64,000 nt of DNA from Longicatena caecimuris (GTDB lineage Bacteria; Bacillota_I; Bacilli_A; Erysipelotrichales; Erysipelotrichaceae), in NCBI RefSeq assembly GCF_004341945.1, contig NZ_SMBP01000008.1, forward strand, positions 52,837-116,836, given 5' to 3'. Positions 41,775-51,412 of the stretch are shown piece by piece; the stretch's first letter is position 1; each line of letters starts with the position of its first letter. The position numbers and the translations under genes are program-made. Under the pieces are notes generated by a model. It was given only the letters and a program-made list of their open reading frames with translations. It ran no database searches and was not told the origin of the DNA.

Positions 41775-42560
41775 TTATTTATCATCAATATAATGATGCA
41801 TAAGGAGATAATCACGCAGAGAAGGCTCCCAGCTGGGACCAATCACTTCATCTGCGTGTTTTTTTAATTCTTCATGTCCATTGCCCATGACAACACCAAT
41901 TCCTGCCTCTTGGATCATTTGCAAATCGTTCATAGAATCGCCAAAGGCCAAGTAAGCATGAGCCGGCAATTGCCAGTATTTCATCAGATGAGCGATACCT
42001 CTTGCTTTGTTTACACTTGTCTTCATAAAATCCACACATGTTAAAGATGGATGCTGCACTTCTATGCCTTCAATACCATCAAACATATGCCAGTCAAAGC
42101 CAGGTTTTTCATAGGCACTTAACGCAACTAAAGGTTCATGATCCCACTCTCTCACAATAGGTACTTGACAATGAAATTGATCAAACGCAGCTTTGGAATA
42201 GGCATTTAACGGTTTTGTCATAAACTCATATTTGCCATGAGAATTAATACATATATCATATTCCTTCCCTAAGGCAAAGATGCGCTCACATTGCGCTGCT
42301 GTAAAAGTATCTTCAAAAATGATGTTCATTTGTTCATCATATACGCTGACACCCGCACCACCAACATAGCCATCCCAGGGAAACAGTTGCAAGACTCCTA
42401 ACTGCTCTGCCATTTCTTTTGCGCGTCCACTACATAAAGCTACCTTATAACCATTTGCTTTTAATTGTCTGATCGCATCCATCGTTTCCGGTAACACCTG
42501 ATTGCTGTGATGGTCAAAAAAAGTACCGTCAATATCAAAAAACACTGCTTTTATCTCCAT
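41775..42560 (-). CDS. Cof-type HAD-IIB family phosphatase
   Basis: 261 residues with FFDIDGTFF (nucleophile Asp9 and Asp11), CSGRAKEM (motif II), the Lys in SVNKARGI and FGDSMNDLQM (motif IV). The type 2B cap is present. AGAGGGATAGG precedes the ATG on the minus strand. It stands alone. Substrate not readable. Confidence 0.85.
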   Translation of the reverse strand: MEIKAVFFDIDGTFFDHHSNQVLPETMDAIRQLKANGYKVALCSGRAKEMAEQLGVLQLFPWDGYVGGAGVSVYDEQMNIIFEDTFTAAQCERIFALGKEYDICINSHGKYEFMTKPLNAYSKAAFDQFHCQVPIVREWDHEPLVALSAYEKPGFDWHMFDGIEGIEVQHPSLTCVDFMKTSVNKARGIAHLMKYWQLPAHAYLAFGDSMNDLQMIQEAGIGVVMGNGHEELKKHADEVIGPSWEPSLRDYLLMHHYIDDK

Positions 42561-42835
42561 CCTATCCCTCTTCTCATGGTTTTATTTTAGCATGTAAGCG
42601 ATGCTTGTACAATTCTCATTTCAGCAGAAAATAGGGAGGAAATGCAATATGGTTGGAAAAAGAACAGAAAGCGTTTATCCATCTTCATAGCGAATTCATG
42701 CTGTTGCTACGCATCTTATAATTATTTTCTTATGCAAAGAAACGATTCTTTATCTGATGCAGATGGAAGCTGTTCATGATCGGTTAGCTATGCTTTTCGC
42801 TATACTTGCTTTTCCTGAATTCCTTCTTAAATACA
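42561..42835. other. Gene-free stretch between two HAD genes
   Basis: No convincing gene. A GGGAGG followed by two overlapping tiny frames (42642 and 42649) is present, but the encoded peptides have no recognisable feature. Confidence 0.4.
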
Positions 42836-42864
42836 TTGCAATCAAACCGTATTTCTCCTATAAT
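42836..42864 (+). promoter_or_regulatory. Promoter of the HAD-manA pair
   Basis: TTGCAA (42836-42841), a 17-bp spacer and TATAAT (42859-42864), 20 bases before the ATG at 42884. Confidence 0.7.
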
Positions 42865-42883
42865 TAAACCATGGAGGATGAAT

Positions 42884-43684
42884 ATGGTAAAAGGTTTGGT
42901 ATTGTATGATTACGATGGTACGCTGGTAGATGAGCGTGATGCGATTTATGTACCAAGTAATATCACAAAAAAGACGATTTCCCGATTGCAGGATATGGGA
43001 TATCTGTGTGTATTAGCCACAGGAAGAGCATTGAGTTATATCCCAAGCGGTGCGAAGGATTTGCATCTGGATGGTTATGTCACATGTAATGGGGCATATG
43101 TCACAGTGCATGGTAAAGTGATTCATAAAGTTATCTTTGAAGATGAGGAGCTTGCGGCATTGATTGCTTATATGGATGCGCATGGTATTAATTACATACT
43201 GGAAAGTAATGATTTCTGTTATGTAAAAGATTTAAAGGATCCAAGTTATCTGCATTTTATGGATAATTTTCAGCTTCCGGAAGACAATTTTGTCCAGTAT
43301 AAGAATTTGCAGCAGGTGCATGGATGTATTTCTAAGATAACCTTAGCATTTGGCAATCGTTCATCCTTGCAAAAAAGCGAGCAGTTATTACGTCCGCATT
43401 ATCAGATGAGCCTACATCGAAATTGTGACACCTTGGATATTGGGAAAAAAGCGGTGCATAAGGGTGTTGGCGCAAAAGCTATCATGGAGTATTATGGAAT
43501 ACCTTATGAGGCAACTTATGCTTTTGGTGATGGTGATAACGATGTGGAACTACTTGCCAGTGTGCGGTATGGCATAGCTATGCGCAAACACGATCCACTG
43601 CTGGATGATGTTGCTTATATGGTAACAGGCACAGTCAAAGAAGAAGGTATATTTGAAGCATTAAAGAAATTGGAGGTAATTTAA
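42884..43684 (+). CDS. Cof-type HAD-IIB family phosphatase
   Basis: 266 residues from the ATG at 42884, preceded by GGAGG; the longer reading from 42806 runs through the promoter and is rejected. Motifs: YDYDGTLVDE (nucleophile Asp), ATGRALSY, the Lys in KKAVHKGVG and FGDGDNDVEL. It ends two bases before manA, so the two are cotranscribed; a sugar-phosphate substrate is plausible. Confidence 0.85.
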   Translation: MVKGLVLYDYDGTLVDERDAIYVPSNITKKTISRLQDMGYLCVLATGRALSYIPSGAKDLHLDGYVTCNGAYVTVHGKVIHKVIFEDEELAALIAYMDAHGINYILESNDFCYVKDLKDPSYLHFMDNFQLPEDNFVQYKNLQQVHGCISKITLAFGNRSSLQKSEQLLRPHYQMSLHRNCDTLDIGKKAVHKGVGAKAIMEYYGIPYEATYAFGDGDNDVELLASVRYGIAMRKHDPLLDDVAYMVTGTVKEEGIFEALKKLEVI

Positions 43685-43686
43685 TT

Positions 43687-44649
43687 ATGGCAATGGTACG
43701 ATTGCTCCCTGCATTTAAGGATTATTTATGGGGAGGCACAAAGTTAAAGGAAAACTACAACAAAAAAAGTGATTTAGACATTGTCGCTGAAAGCTGGGAA
43801 CTTTCTACGCACAAGGATGGGCAAAGTATTGTCGACAGTGGTGAGGATCAAGGAATGCTGTTTGGCGATTATTTGCAGAAGTTGGGAAAAGAAGCACTTG
43901 GTACAAAAGGTGCGGCTTTTGAGAATTTCCCTATTTTAATTAAATTTATTGACGCAAAGGGGAACTTATCCATTCAGGTTCATCCAAATAATGAATACGC
44001 AATGCGCGTAGAAAAAGAATATGGGAAAACCGAAATGTGGTATATTCTGGATGCAGAAGAAGGGGCTTCCCTGTATTATGGAACAAATAAAGAAATCACA
44101 AAGGAAGAATTCCGTGAACGTATTGAAAATAATACATTACTAGATGTATTAAAGAGTGTCCCTGTACACAAGGGAGATGTATTCTTCATTGAGGCTGGTA
44201 CCATTCATGCCATCGGTGAAGGTATCGTGATTTGTGAGATTCAGCAAAATTCAAATACGACCTATCGTGTATATGACTTTGGCCGTGTTGGTGCTGATGG
44301 AAAACCAAGAGAATTGCATATTGATAAAGCTATTGATGTATCAAATCTGACTCCATTAGAAAGTGATTTTAAGCCTTGTGGTGAAGTTAAGACATATGAT
44401 GGCTATCAGGTAGCCATGATGGCATCCTGTGATTACTTTACGACTTATATTTATGAGGTAAAAAGTGAATGCAGTGTTAAGGTGGATGAAGAAAGCTTTG
44501 CTTCTTTCGTTATCGTTGATGGGGAAGGAACGATTGAAAGTGATGATACGATGCTGAGTATCCGCAAGGGAGACAGCATTTTCGCAACAGCTGGAACAGG
44601 CAGTGTAAGAGTAAAAGGAAATTGCCGTTTCATTCTGTCAAGAGTATAA
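43687..44649 (+). CDS. manA: Mannose-6-phosphate isomerase, class I, second copy
   Basis: 320 residues, the usual short-form length. It starts with the PMI-typical DYLWGGTKLKE. Zinc ligands are expected in LSIQVHPNNEYA (Gln and His), KTEMWYIL (Glu) and EAGTIHAIGEG (His); the NSNTTYRVYDF segment is also present. It interconverts mannose 6-phosphate and fructose 6-phosphate. It is closer to the classical Firmicute ManA than the copy at 9998-10939, which lacks the N-terminal WGG. Its ribosome binding site (GGAGG) lies inside the preceding HAD gene. Confidence 0.92.
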   Translation: MAMVRLLPAFKDYLWGGTKLKENYNKKSDLDIVAESWELSTHKDGQSIVDSGEDQGMLFGDYLQKLGKEALGTKGAAFENFPILIKFIDAKGNLSIQVHPNNEYAMRVEKEYGKTEMWYILDAEEGASLYYGTNKEITKEEFRERIENNTLLDVLKSVPVHKGDVFFIEAGTIHAIGEGIVICEIQQNSNTTYRVYDFGRVGADGKPRELHIDKAIDVSNLTPLESDFKPCGEVKTYDGYQVAMMASCDYFTTYIYEVKSECSVKVDEESFASFVIVDGEGTIESDDTMLSIRKGDSIFATAGTGSVRVKGNCRFILSRV

Positions 44650-44658
44650 GAGAGAAAG

Positions 44659-44692
44659 CCTTGCGCAGTTTTGCTCGCGTAAGGTTTTTTTT
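44659..44692 (+). terminator. Terminator of the HAD-manA pair
   Basis: CCTTGCG (44659-44665) pairs with CGTAAGG (44678-44684) with one G-U pair, followed by eight T. Confidence 0.75.
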
Positions 44693-44706
44693 GAAAGGAG
44701 ATTTGT

Positions 44707-45528
44707 ATGGGTTATAAATTAATTGTTATGGATATGGATGGCACTTTGACAAACAGTAAGAAGGAAATATCTGAGGAAACCAGAACAGCTTTGATAGAAG
44801 CACAAAAACTTGGAGCTAGCATCGTGTTAGCCAGTGGGCGACCAACACCAGGTTTATATCGAGAGGCCAAGATTCTAGAAATGGATCGTTTCAAAGGGTA
44901 TTTGTTAAGCTATAATGGTGCGCATGTCTGTGATTATCCCAATCAGCAGGTTATCTATAACAAGACCATAGATAAAAAGTATATTCTTCCAATTATCAAT
45001 AATGCTAAAGCATTGAATCTGGGTATTATGGTGAATAAAGGTGAATATGTAGTTGTCGATGATCCGCATACTTATCAATTGGAATATGAGGCACATGCGA
45101 CGAATATGAAAACAATGGTGGTAGATGATTTACGGACATTTGTTGATTTTGAGCCAAATAAATTTTTAATCAGTGCACCCCCTGAATATCTGAAGATGCA
45201 GTTTGAGGATTTTAAGCTGCCCTTTGGCGATCGCCTGAGTATTTATACATCTGCTCCTTTCTATATTGAAGTGGTATCGAATGGAATTGATAAAGGAAAG
45301 GCCCTGGCAGGAATTGCAGAACGTTTAGGAATTCAAAGAGAAGAAATCATCGCTTTTGGGGATGAGATGAATGATCTTACAATGCTGCAGTATGCCGGAC
45401 ATGGAGTAGCCATGGGGAATGCTGTAAAACCAATTAAATTGATTGCAAATGAAATTACGGCTAGTAATGATGAGGACGGAATTGCCAAGTCTTTGTACAA
45501 AGCTTTTCCTGAAATCAAACATCGTTAA
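44707..45528 (+). CDS. Cof-type HAD-IIB family phosphatase
   Basis: 273 residues. MDMDGTLTNSKK (nucleophile Asp9), ASGRPTPG, the Lys in GIDKGKAL and FGDEMNDLTM mark a YidA-like Cof phosphatase; YidA-type enzymes act on sugar phosphates such as erythrose 4-phosphate. It starts after GAAAGGAG, just downstream of a terminator, and has its own terminator. Confidence 0.87.
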   Translation: MGYKLIVMDMDGTLTNSKKEISEETRTALIEAQKLGASIVLASGRPTPGLYREAKILEMDRFKGYLLSYNGAHVCDYPNQQVIYNKTIDKKYILPIINNAKALNLGIMVNKGEYVVVDDPHTYQLEYEAHATNMKTMVVDDLRTFVDFEPNKFLISAPPEYLKMQFEDFKLPFGDRLSIYTSAPFYIEVVSNGIDKGKALAGIAERLGIQREEIIAFGDEMNDLTMLQYAGHGVAMGNAVKPIKLIANEITASNDEDGIAKSLYKAFPEIKHR

Positions 45529-45541
45529 GGATGAAAAAAAG

Positions 45542-45567
45542 CACGATTAGCGAAATCGTGTTTTTTT
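45542..45567 (+). terminator. Terminator
   Basis: CACGATT (45542-45548) pairs with AATCGTG (45554-45560), followed by seven T. The gap from here to the promoter at 45872 holds no convincing gene. Confidence 0.85.
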
Positions 45568-45871
45568 GTGGAATATGATTTTCTTTTCAATATGTGTAAG
45601 AAAAGAAGATTATCATCTGCTATGCAATGCGATAAACGAAGAGTGTACAATGGATAGAACTGATAAAGTAATCAACAAGAAAAGGAGTTTGGGAAAGTGC
45701 TATGTAAAGTGATACATAAGAATAGAGCATATCCAAAATGCTTTTAAAAGCGAGAAAACAGTGTGTACTACATAGGAACATCATAAAACAACATTCTTGC
45801 AGAAGGAAGCAATATATGCTTGGAATTGACGGATATCACACGAATTCATGATTAATTTTGATTGATATAGA

Positions 45872-45900
45872 TTGACATTGACTGAAATAGGCGATAAACT
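45872..45900 (+). promoter_or_regulatory. Promoter of the DeoR-PfkB-RpiA-Gfo operon
   Basis: A consensus TTGACA (45872-45877), a 17-bp spacer and TAAACT (45895-45900), with AGGAGGTAA and the ATG at 45927 following. Confidence 0.75.
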
Positions 45901-45926
45901 GTAGTTACTTAGGAGGTAATTAGGAT

Positions 45927-46676
45927 ATGTTAGCAGAAGAGCGATTTGCGGCAATACTACAGTTGCTACAGGAAAAGAAGACGGTAACAGTGAATGAACT
46001 GACGAAAACTTTGCATATATCAGAATCAACGATACGAAGAGATCTGGTGTCTTTGCATAAGATGAAAAAACTACGTAAGGTCCATGGAGGAGCAACCTTA
46101 TTACAAAAGGAGTATGCACCGATAGAGAACGATGTCACACAGCGTTCCCAAGAACATATAGAGGAAAAAAGACGACTAGCACAATATGCCGCAACCTTAA
46201 TAGAACCTCATGATTTTATTTATTTGGATGCTGGCAGTACGATCTTACATATGGCAGAATTTATTGAAGAAAAAGATGCTGTCTATGTGACGAATAGTTT
46301 ATATCTAAGTGAACGTCTGGCAATCAAGGGAATGAAGGTTTTTATCTTAGCTGGGGAAATAAAAGCAAAGACCATGGCCGTTGTTGGTTTGGGTGCTGTC
46401 AGTGCCTTACAAAAATATAATTTTACAAAAGCGTTTTTAGGTACAAATGGCATTACCATTGAGAATGGTTTTACGACGCCGGATATGGAAGAATCTTATG
46501 TAAAATGTGAAGCGATGAAGCATGCTCAAAAATGCTATGTTTTAGCCGATGCATCAAAATTTAATCTTTGCACGGCAATGAGCACTGCCGATATCAGTGA
46601 TGCAATCATCATCACTAGTAAAGGAATTCCTGATGAATATAAGGAAGAAACAGAAGTTATCGAGGTGGCAATATGA
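45927..46676 (+). CDS. DeoR-family transcriptional regulator
   Basis: 249 residues. The winged helix (VNELTKTLHISESTIRRDLVSLHKMKKL) with the following HGGATL is a classical DeoR N-terminus. The C-terminal DeoRC domain has YLDAGSTILHMAEFI, VTNSLYLS and FLGTNGI. These proteins usually repress sugar operons and respond to a phosphorylated intermediate; FruR and LacR are related. Its last four bases overlap the PfkB gene, so it leads an operon and probably regulates it. Confidence 0.88.
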   Translation: MLAEERFAAILQLLQEKKTVTVNELTKTLHISESTIRRDLVSLHKMKKLRKVHGGATLLQKEYAPIENDVTQRSQEHIEEKRRLAQYAATLIEPHDFIYLDAGSTILHMAEFIEEKDAVYVTNSLYLSERLAIKGMKVFILAGEIKAKTMAVVGLGAVSALQKYNFTKAFLGTNGITIENGFTTPDMEESYVKCEAMKHAQKCYVLADASKFNLCTAMSTADISDAIIITSKGIPDEYKEETEVIEVAI

Positions 46677-47590
46677 TCTACACCGTTACTTTAAATCCAT
46701 CAATTGATTATGTCATCACACTGGATGCCTTATGTAAGGGAGCAATCAACCGCACCAAGGAAGAAGATATTATCTATGGAGGGAAAGGAATTAACGTGTC
46801 GATGATGCTTGCACATTTAGGTATACCCTCCACTGCTTTAGGATTTTTTGCTGGTTTTACGGGAGAGGCGTTAAAAAAAGGTATTGAGCAGCAAGGAATC
46901 AGGACAGATTTTATTCCTATAGAAGATGGTTTTACCCGCATCAATGTCAAAATTCATGCGCAGGAGGAAAGTGAAATCAATGGACAGGGACCTCTTATTA
47001 CCTCGGCCCATTTGTATCAGCTATATGCAAAGCTGGAACTCTTACAGCCAAATGATATCTTAGTATTATCAGGGAATTTACCAAAACAAGTGCCAGCAAA
47101 TATTTATGCAGTATTAATGGAGAAACTTCATGATAAGCAAATTGATGTAGTTGTGGATGCTTTTGGTGAACCTCTACGTCAGGCATTACCACAGCATCCA
47201 TTCTTAATTAAGCCCAATCATCATGAATTACAAGAGCTGTTTCAGTTAGCGGACTTACAAGAACAAGACCTTGTCACATGTGCACGGCAATTACAAATGG
47301 AAGGAGCTAGAAATGTTATCATATCCATGGCAGATAAGGGGGCTATGTTGGTAAGTGAAACAAATGAAGTGTATCGTATAGCGAGTCCAAAGGGAAAAGT
47401 TGTTAATTCGGTAGGAGCTGGGGATTCCCTGGTTGCAGGTTTTTTGTATGGTTGGTTAAAGGAAAAAACGTATGAAAAAGCTTTACGTTGGGGTGTTGCT
47501 TGTGGTAGTGCCAGTGCTTTTTGTAAAGGAATTGCCCAAAGAGCATTTGTGATGGAACAATATCAAAAAATGGAGGATGACTTGTTATGA
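46673..47590 (+). CDS. PfkB-family 1-phosphofructokinase/tagatose-6-phosphate kinase
   Basis: 305 residues. VTLNPSIDYV at the N-terminus, YGGKGINVS, a Lys-Pro-Asn-His segment (FLIKPNHHEL) and NSVGAGDSLVAGF (catalytic Asp) place it in the FruK/LacC branch of the PfkB sugar kinases. It phosphorylates fructose 1-phosphate or tagatose 6-phosphate at the expense of ATP. No fructose PTS lies next to it; the operon instead has rpiA and an oxidoreductase, so an alternative phosphosugar is possible. Confidence 0.85.
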   Translation: MIYTVTLNPSIDYVITLDALCKGAINRTKEEDIIYGGKGINVSMMLAHLGIPSTALGFFAGFTGEALKKGIEQQGIRTDFIPIEDGFTRINVKIHAQEESEINGQGPLITSAHLYQLYAKLELLQPNDILVLSGNLPKQVPANIYAVLMEKLHDKQIDVVVDAFGEPLRQALPQHPFLIKPNHHELQELFQLADLQEQDLVTCARQLQMEGARNVIISMADKGAMLVSETNEVYRIASPKGKVVNSVGAGDSLVAGFLYGWLKEKTYEKALRWGVACGSASAFCKGIAQRAFVMEQYQKMEDDLL

Positions 47591-48258
47591 ATAGTAAAGA
47601 AAGAACTGCGTTTGCGGCATTAACCTTTATTAAGGATGGAATGCTCATTGGTTTAGGTGGGGGAACAACGATTGGGACATTGGCAAAATTTATCACAGAA
47701 AAACAATTGGCGGTAAAGGTTGTAACACCATCTTTTGAAACAGAAAAGCTTTGTGTTCGTTTAGGATTGCCACTGCTGCCGCTGCGTATGGTATCACATG
47801 TGGATGTCGCATTTGACGGTTGTGATGAAATTGACCGCCATTTGCATGCGTTAAAATCCGGTGGAGGCATTCATACAAGGGAAAAGCTGATTGCGCATAT
47901 GGCAGATGAGTATATCCTTATGGCAACGGAAGACAAATTGAGTGATACCTTACGTTTTACATGTCCGATTGTTTTAGAGTTGTTAGAAGATAGCTATGCC
48001 TATGTGAAGCGCAGGGTTGAAGAATTAAAGGGAAGTTTTCATCCTCGAACAAGTGATGGAAAATTCGGGCTGCTAATGAGTGATCATGGTAATGTATTAG
48101 CAGATGTGCGCTTTCCTAACGTACAAGACAGTGTGCAATTGAATCAAGAGCTAAAGAAAATTGCCGGTGTGATTGATACAAGTCTGTTAACAGAAGAAGT
48201 AACGAAAGCATTGATTGGCAAAGAGGATGATTTTCTTTTGTTGGAGAAGGAGGTTTAA
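47587..48258 (+). CDS. rpiA: Ribose-5-phosphate isomerase A
   Basis: 223 residues, the usual RpiA length. Substrate-binding and catalytic motifs are recognisable but altered: GLGGGTTIGTL for the usual GLGTGST, FDGCDEID for DGADEID, and KSGGGIHTREKL for KGGGGALxxEK. The catalytic acid and the Lys are conserved. It interconverts ribose 5-phosphate and ribulose 5-phosphate, or perhaps a related aldose phosphate in this operon. It overlaps PfkB by four bases. Confidence 0.82.
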   Translation: MNSKERTAFAALTFIKDGMLIGLGGGTTIGTLAKFITEKQLAVKVVTPSFETEKLCVRLGLPLLPLRMVSHVDVAFDGCDEIDRHLHALKSGGGIHTREKLIAHMADEYILMATEDKLSDTLRFTCPIVLELLEDSYAYVKRRVEELKGSFHPRTSDGKFGLLMSDHGNVLADVRFPNVQDSVQLNQELKKIAGVIDTSLLTEEVTKALIGKEDDFLLLEKEV

Positions 48259-48261
48259 GTG

Positions 48262-49218
48262 ATGAATTGGGGTATTTTAGGACAGGGCGTCATCGCTCAT
48301 CAAATGGCACAGGCATTATTACAGGAACATGGGACTATCTATGCGGTTGCAGGACGTCATCCGAAAAAGGTAGAAGCGTTCGCAAAGCAATACACAATCG
48401 CGCACGCTTATACGATTGATGAAGTAATGCAAGATGAACATGTGGATATCGTCTATATTGCTACACCACATTCCAATCATTTTGAATATATCATGCAGGC
48501 ACTTCAACATCATAAGCATGTCTTATGTGAAAAAGCTATTACAGTAAATGCACAACAACTTGAAGAGGCTATGGCTTTCGCAAAGAAACATCAGCTGATT
48601 CTGATGGAAGCGATGACTATTTTTCATATGCCGATCATGAAGAAAGCGAAAGAACGCATTGAGAGTGGAAAACTTGGAAAATTAAAAATGTTGCAGATAA
48701 ATTTTGGCAGTTGTAAAGAATATGATATTACCAATCGATTCTTTGCGAAAGAGTTGGCAGGTGGAGCCTTATTGGATATCGGAACCTATGCAATAAGCCT
48801 TGCCCGTTATTTTCTGCATGCACAGCCGCATATCATTAAAACAGATATGCTTCCTTTTGAAACCGGAGTAGATGAGATGAGCGGTATCATCTTACGCAAT
48901 AAAGAAGATGAAATGGCGACCATTACCTTAACAATGCGCGCAAAGCTTCCTAAACGCGCTGTTATAGCGGGTGAACTTGGTTACTTGGAGTTATGTGAAT
49001 ACCCTAGAGGAGATAAAGCGACGTGGAAAATGACACAAGATGGTCATGAAGAAATGATGAAGGATGGAGAAAGTGCATTGGCATTGTGTTATGAGATTCG
49101 TGATATGGAAGAGGCCGTAAGAACTGGGCAAAACGAAACTTTGCAGTTGAGCTATGATGTGACAAAGCTTTTATGGGAAGTAAGAAAACAATGGGGCATG
49201 ATATATCCATTTGAATAA
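48262..49218 (+). CDS. Gfo/Idh/MocA-family NAD(P)-dependent oxidoreductase
   Basis: 318 residues from the ATG at 48262, eight bases after GAAGGAGG; a GTG at 48259 is less likely. The Rossmann nucleotide site is ILGQGVIAHQM, and LCEKAITVN is the EKP-like motif of the family with Pro replaced by Ala. Members reduce or oxidise sugars, sugar acids or inositols. It completes the regulator-kinase-isomerase operon, suggesting catabolism of an unidentified sugar. Confidence 0.82.
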   Translation: MNWGILGQGVIAHQMAQALLQEHGTIYAVAGRHPKKVEAFAKQYTIAHAYTIDEVMQDEHVDIVYIATPHSNHFEYIMQALQHHKHVLCEKAITVNAQQLEEAMAFAKKHQLILMEAMTIFHMPIMKKAKERIESGKLGKLKMLQINFGSCKEYDITNRFFAKELAGGALLDIGTYAISLARYFLHAQPHIIKTDMLPFETGVDEMSGIILRNKEDEMATITLTMRAKLPKRAVIAGELGYLELCEYPRGDKATWKMTQDGHEEMMKDGESALALCYEIRDMEEAVRTGQNETLQLSYDVTKLLWEVRKQWGMIYPFE

Positions 49219-49335
49219 CTACTGCATGAGCATGCTATGTAAGAAATCGTGGTGATGCGTATCATAAAGAAAATGATGTTTCCAATCCTGTAAAAAGTGT
49301 TACAATATTCATATAGGAAAAAGGAGATGGCGGTA

Positions 49336-49842
49336 ATGAAGTACGCTGTTGTGTATTGTAGTCACACAGGAAATACAAAACGTGTGGCAGAGGCGATTGC
49401 GCAGGTTATTCCGGCAGAGGATATGCTTTATTTCGGAATTCCGGATATGGATGCGACAAAAGATGCGGATGTTATTTTTGCCGGATTCTGGACGGATAAA
49501 GGCAGCTGCCCAAGCGCATTGTTAGATTATTTTTCATCCTTGCATAATAAACAAATCGTGTTATTCGGTACATGTGGCTTTGGCGGCAGTGCAGAATACT
49601 ATGATATGATCTTACAGCGAGTCAGTGCATTTATTGAAGATGATTGTACTTATGTGGATGGTTTTATGTGTCAGGGAAAAATGCCGATGGAATTAAGAGA
49701 ACGCTATGAGCGAGCAAAAGAAGATCCAAAGAAAATAGAACGGATTCTCGATAATTTTGATATGGCACTATCACATCCAGATGAAAATGATCTGCGCCAG
49801 GCCAAAGCTTTTACACAAATAATTTTACGATCCATTGCATAA
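49336..49842 (+). CDS. Flavodoxin-family protein
   Basis: 168 residues from the ATG at 49336, nine bases after AAGGAG. YCSHTGNTKRVAEAI is the FMN phosphate-binding loop, with GFWTDKGSCPS and LFGTCGFGGSAEYY as the other FMN loops. The C-terminal 50 residues are an acidic helical extension. It is a cytoplasmic electron carrier or small flavoprotein reductase component. It is monocistronic. Confidence 0.82.
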   Translation: MKYAVVYCSHTGNTKRVAEAIAQVIPAEDMLYFGIPDMDATKDADVIFAGFWTDKGSCPSALLDYFSSLHNKQIVLFGTCGFGGSAEYYDMILQRVSAFIEDDCTYVDGFMCQGKMPMELRERYERAKEDPKKIERILDNFDMALSHPDENDLRQAKAFTQIILRSIA

Positions 49843-49847
49843 ACGAA

Positions 49848-49914
49848 AACACAGGAAACCTTAAGGAGAGCTGTTTAGAAAGCATATCCATACAACAGGT
49901 TGCCTGTGTTTTTT
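49848..49914 (+). terminator. Terminator with a long apical loop
   Basis: AACACAGGAAACC (49848-49860) pairs with GGTTGCCTGTGTT (49898-49910) with one mismatch, followed by TTTT. The loop is about 37 bases. Confidence 0.65.
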
Positions 49915-50044
49915 AATTCAACTTGGGGAATACAAACAAAAGGTATTGGCAAAGATTGTGAATCTTCTTAGAAAATAAAAGTAAGCTAGCTTTTAGGATT
50001 ATTCTTTATTTGTATGTGGTGATCATTCAACTGGTTTTAGAAAA

Positions 50045-50809
50045 TCATTCTTTGCATACATGAAAATTATCCGGCAATTGCTCAACGGTGGTTGGCGCAT
50101 TCATGAAAATCGTATCAAAGTCGGTTGTGTGTGCCCAGGTGGCTAAGGCTTGTACTTGCAGCTTGCTGGCATCGGCCAATATATGTGCTTTGCGACAGCG
50201 TTTTAATACAGCGGCTTTCACAGCACTGATATCTAAATCAACAGCCATGACTTCTTCACTTTCTAAATCAATGCCGCTTGCTGAGAAAAAAGCCTGATCG
50301 AAATGAAATCGATTAATATCTTCAATGGCTACAAAACCGACGCTCATATCATAATCGGGAATATAATGACCGCCGATCAGAAACAATTCCCCTTTAAAAC
50401 GTTTCGGCAATTTTCTTACCAAATAAGTACTGGCTGTTACCAATTTGATGTTTTTATCTTTCAGATAGGGCAGCATGGCAACTGGGGTTGTACCGGAATC
50501 AAGGTAAATACATTCACCATTCTTCACGATCTCAGCCGCTGCTTTTCCAATCAATTCTTTTTCAGCAAAATGAATGTTTTCTTTATTCATTACCGGTAAA
50601 TCGGTACTGCTGCTTAAAGTCTGTGGTAATTCTTTACGAATCGCTCCACCGCGTTCACGCTGAATCAATCCCTGTCGCTCTAGCTCCATTAAATCACGGG
50701 TGATCGTAGATTTACTGGCATTTAAAAATTCCATCAATTCACTAATGGTGACAAAAGATTGTTCTTCAATTACTTCCATAATGCGAAATAAACGTTCTTT
50801 GCTTAGCAT
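50045..50809 (-). CDS. DeoR-family transcriptional regulator
   Basis: 254 residues. The N-terminal winged helix (ISELMEFLNASKSTITRDLMELERQGLIQRERGG) and the DeoRC domain (YLDSGTTPVAMLPYL, FLIGGHYI) are clear. It stands alone on the minus strand with no adjacent catabolic gene, so its targets are unknown. It is the third DeoR regulator in the window. Confidence 0.87.
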   Translation of the reverse strand: MLSKERLFRIMEVIEEQSFVTISELMEFLNASKSTITRDLMELERQGLIQRERGGAIRKELPQTLSSSTDLPVMNKENIHFAEKELIGKAAAEIVKNGECIYLDSGTTPVAMLPYLKDKNIKLVTASTYLVRKLPKRFKGELFLIGGHYIPDYDMSVGFVAIEDINRFHFDQAFFSASGIDLESEEVMAVDLDISAVKAAVLKRCRKAHILADASKLQVQALATWAHTTDFDTIFMNAPTTVEQLPDNFHVCKE

Positions 50810-50832
50810 AAGATCCCTGCTTTCTTTTCTTT

Positions 50833-50862
50833 ATCATACGACACAAAGGAAGTTTTCGTCAA
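50833..50862 (-). promoter_or_regulatory. Promoter of the minus-strand DeoR gene
   Basis: On the minus strand TTGACG, an 18-bp spacer and TATGAT, 24 bases before the start codon at 50809. Confidence 0.6.
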
Positions 50863-50992
50863 TGGATGTCTTCAAAAGAAATCAAATTGATTCATTTTAT
50901 TGGTAAATATGTGCGTATCAAGAAACGTTTTGTATCCCTTTTATAATTCCTTGTTATCATGCTATACTATAGCTGAGATAGGAGGTTTTCTT

Positions 50993-51412
50993 ATGGCATC
51001 AATGGAAGACTTGAAGAAACGTTTAAACTCCTCCAGCCAGTTTTTACAAAGCAACGATATGCATGTTGTTGAAGTAAAAGAAGGCTATGCTAAGGTGGAG
51101 ATGATTATAGATGAACAGATTTTGAATGTTCATGGCTTTGTTCATGGCGGAGCATTGTATTCCTTAGCTGACACAGCTGCTGGAGCAGCTAGCTTTGCGA
51201 CAGGGCGCGATAGTGTTACGCTTTCGGGTACCATCAATTATATAAAACCGGGAAAAGGCGGTAAGCTGATCGGCATTGCACAGGAAATATCTGCTGGTAG
51301 AACGACAGGTGTATATGAAGTGTTTATTTTTAACGATCAAGAAATCTTATTATCACGTGCAACATTTACGATGTTTTTCTTAGATGGGGAGCGCTATCGT
51401 AAGCAAAAATAA
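50993..51412 (+). CDS. PaaI-type hotdog-fold thioesterase
   Basis: 139 residues from the ATG at 50993, with AGGAGG upstream; a longer reading from 50900 covers the promoter (TATACT at 50963). VHGFVHGGALYSLADTAAGAAS is the PaaI signature, including the His-Gly-Gly and the catalytic Asp, and later YIKPGKGGKLIGIAQEI fits the family. It should hydrolyse acyl- or aryl-CoA thioesters. Native substrate unknown. Confidence 0.87.
   Translation: MASMEDLKKRLNSSSQFLQSNDMHVVEVKEGYAKVEMIIDEQILNVHGFVHGGALYSLADTAAGAASFATGRDSVTLSGTINYIKPGKGGKLIGIAQEISAGRTTGVYEVFIFNDQEILLSRATFTMFFLDGERYRKQK

Noticed and set aside
42642..42779. 45-codon frame following GGGAGG
   Set aside because: The start is too close to the site, the product is Cys/Ser-rich without a recognisable pattern, and it lies in a gene-free spacer.
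45781..46119. Minus-strand 112-codon frame
   Set aside because: It overlaps the promoter and start of the DeoR gene on the other strand, and has no ribosome binding site.
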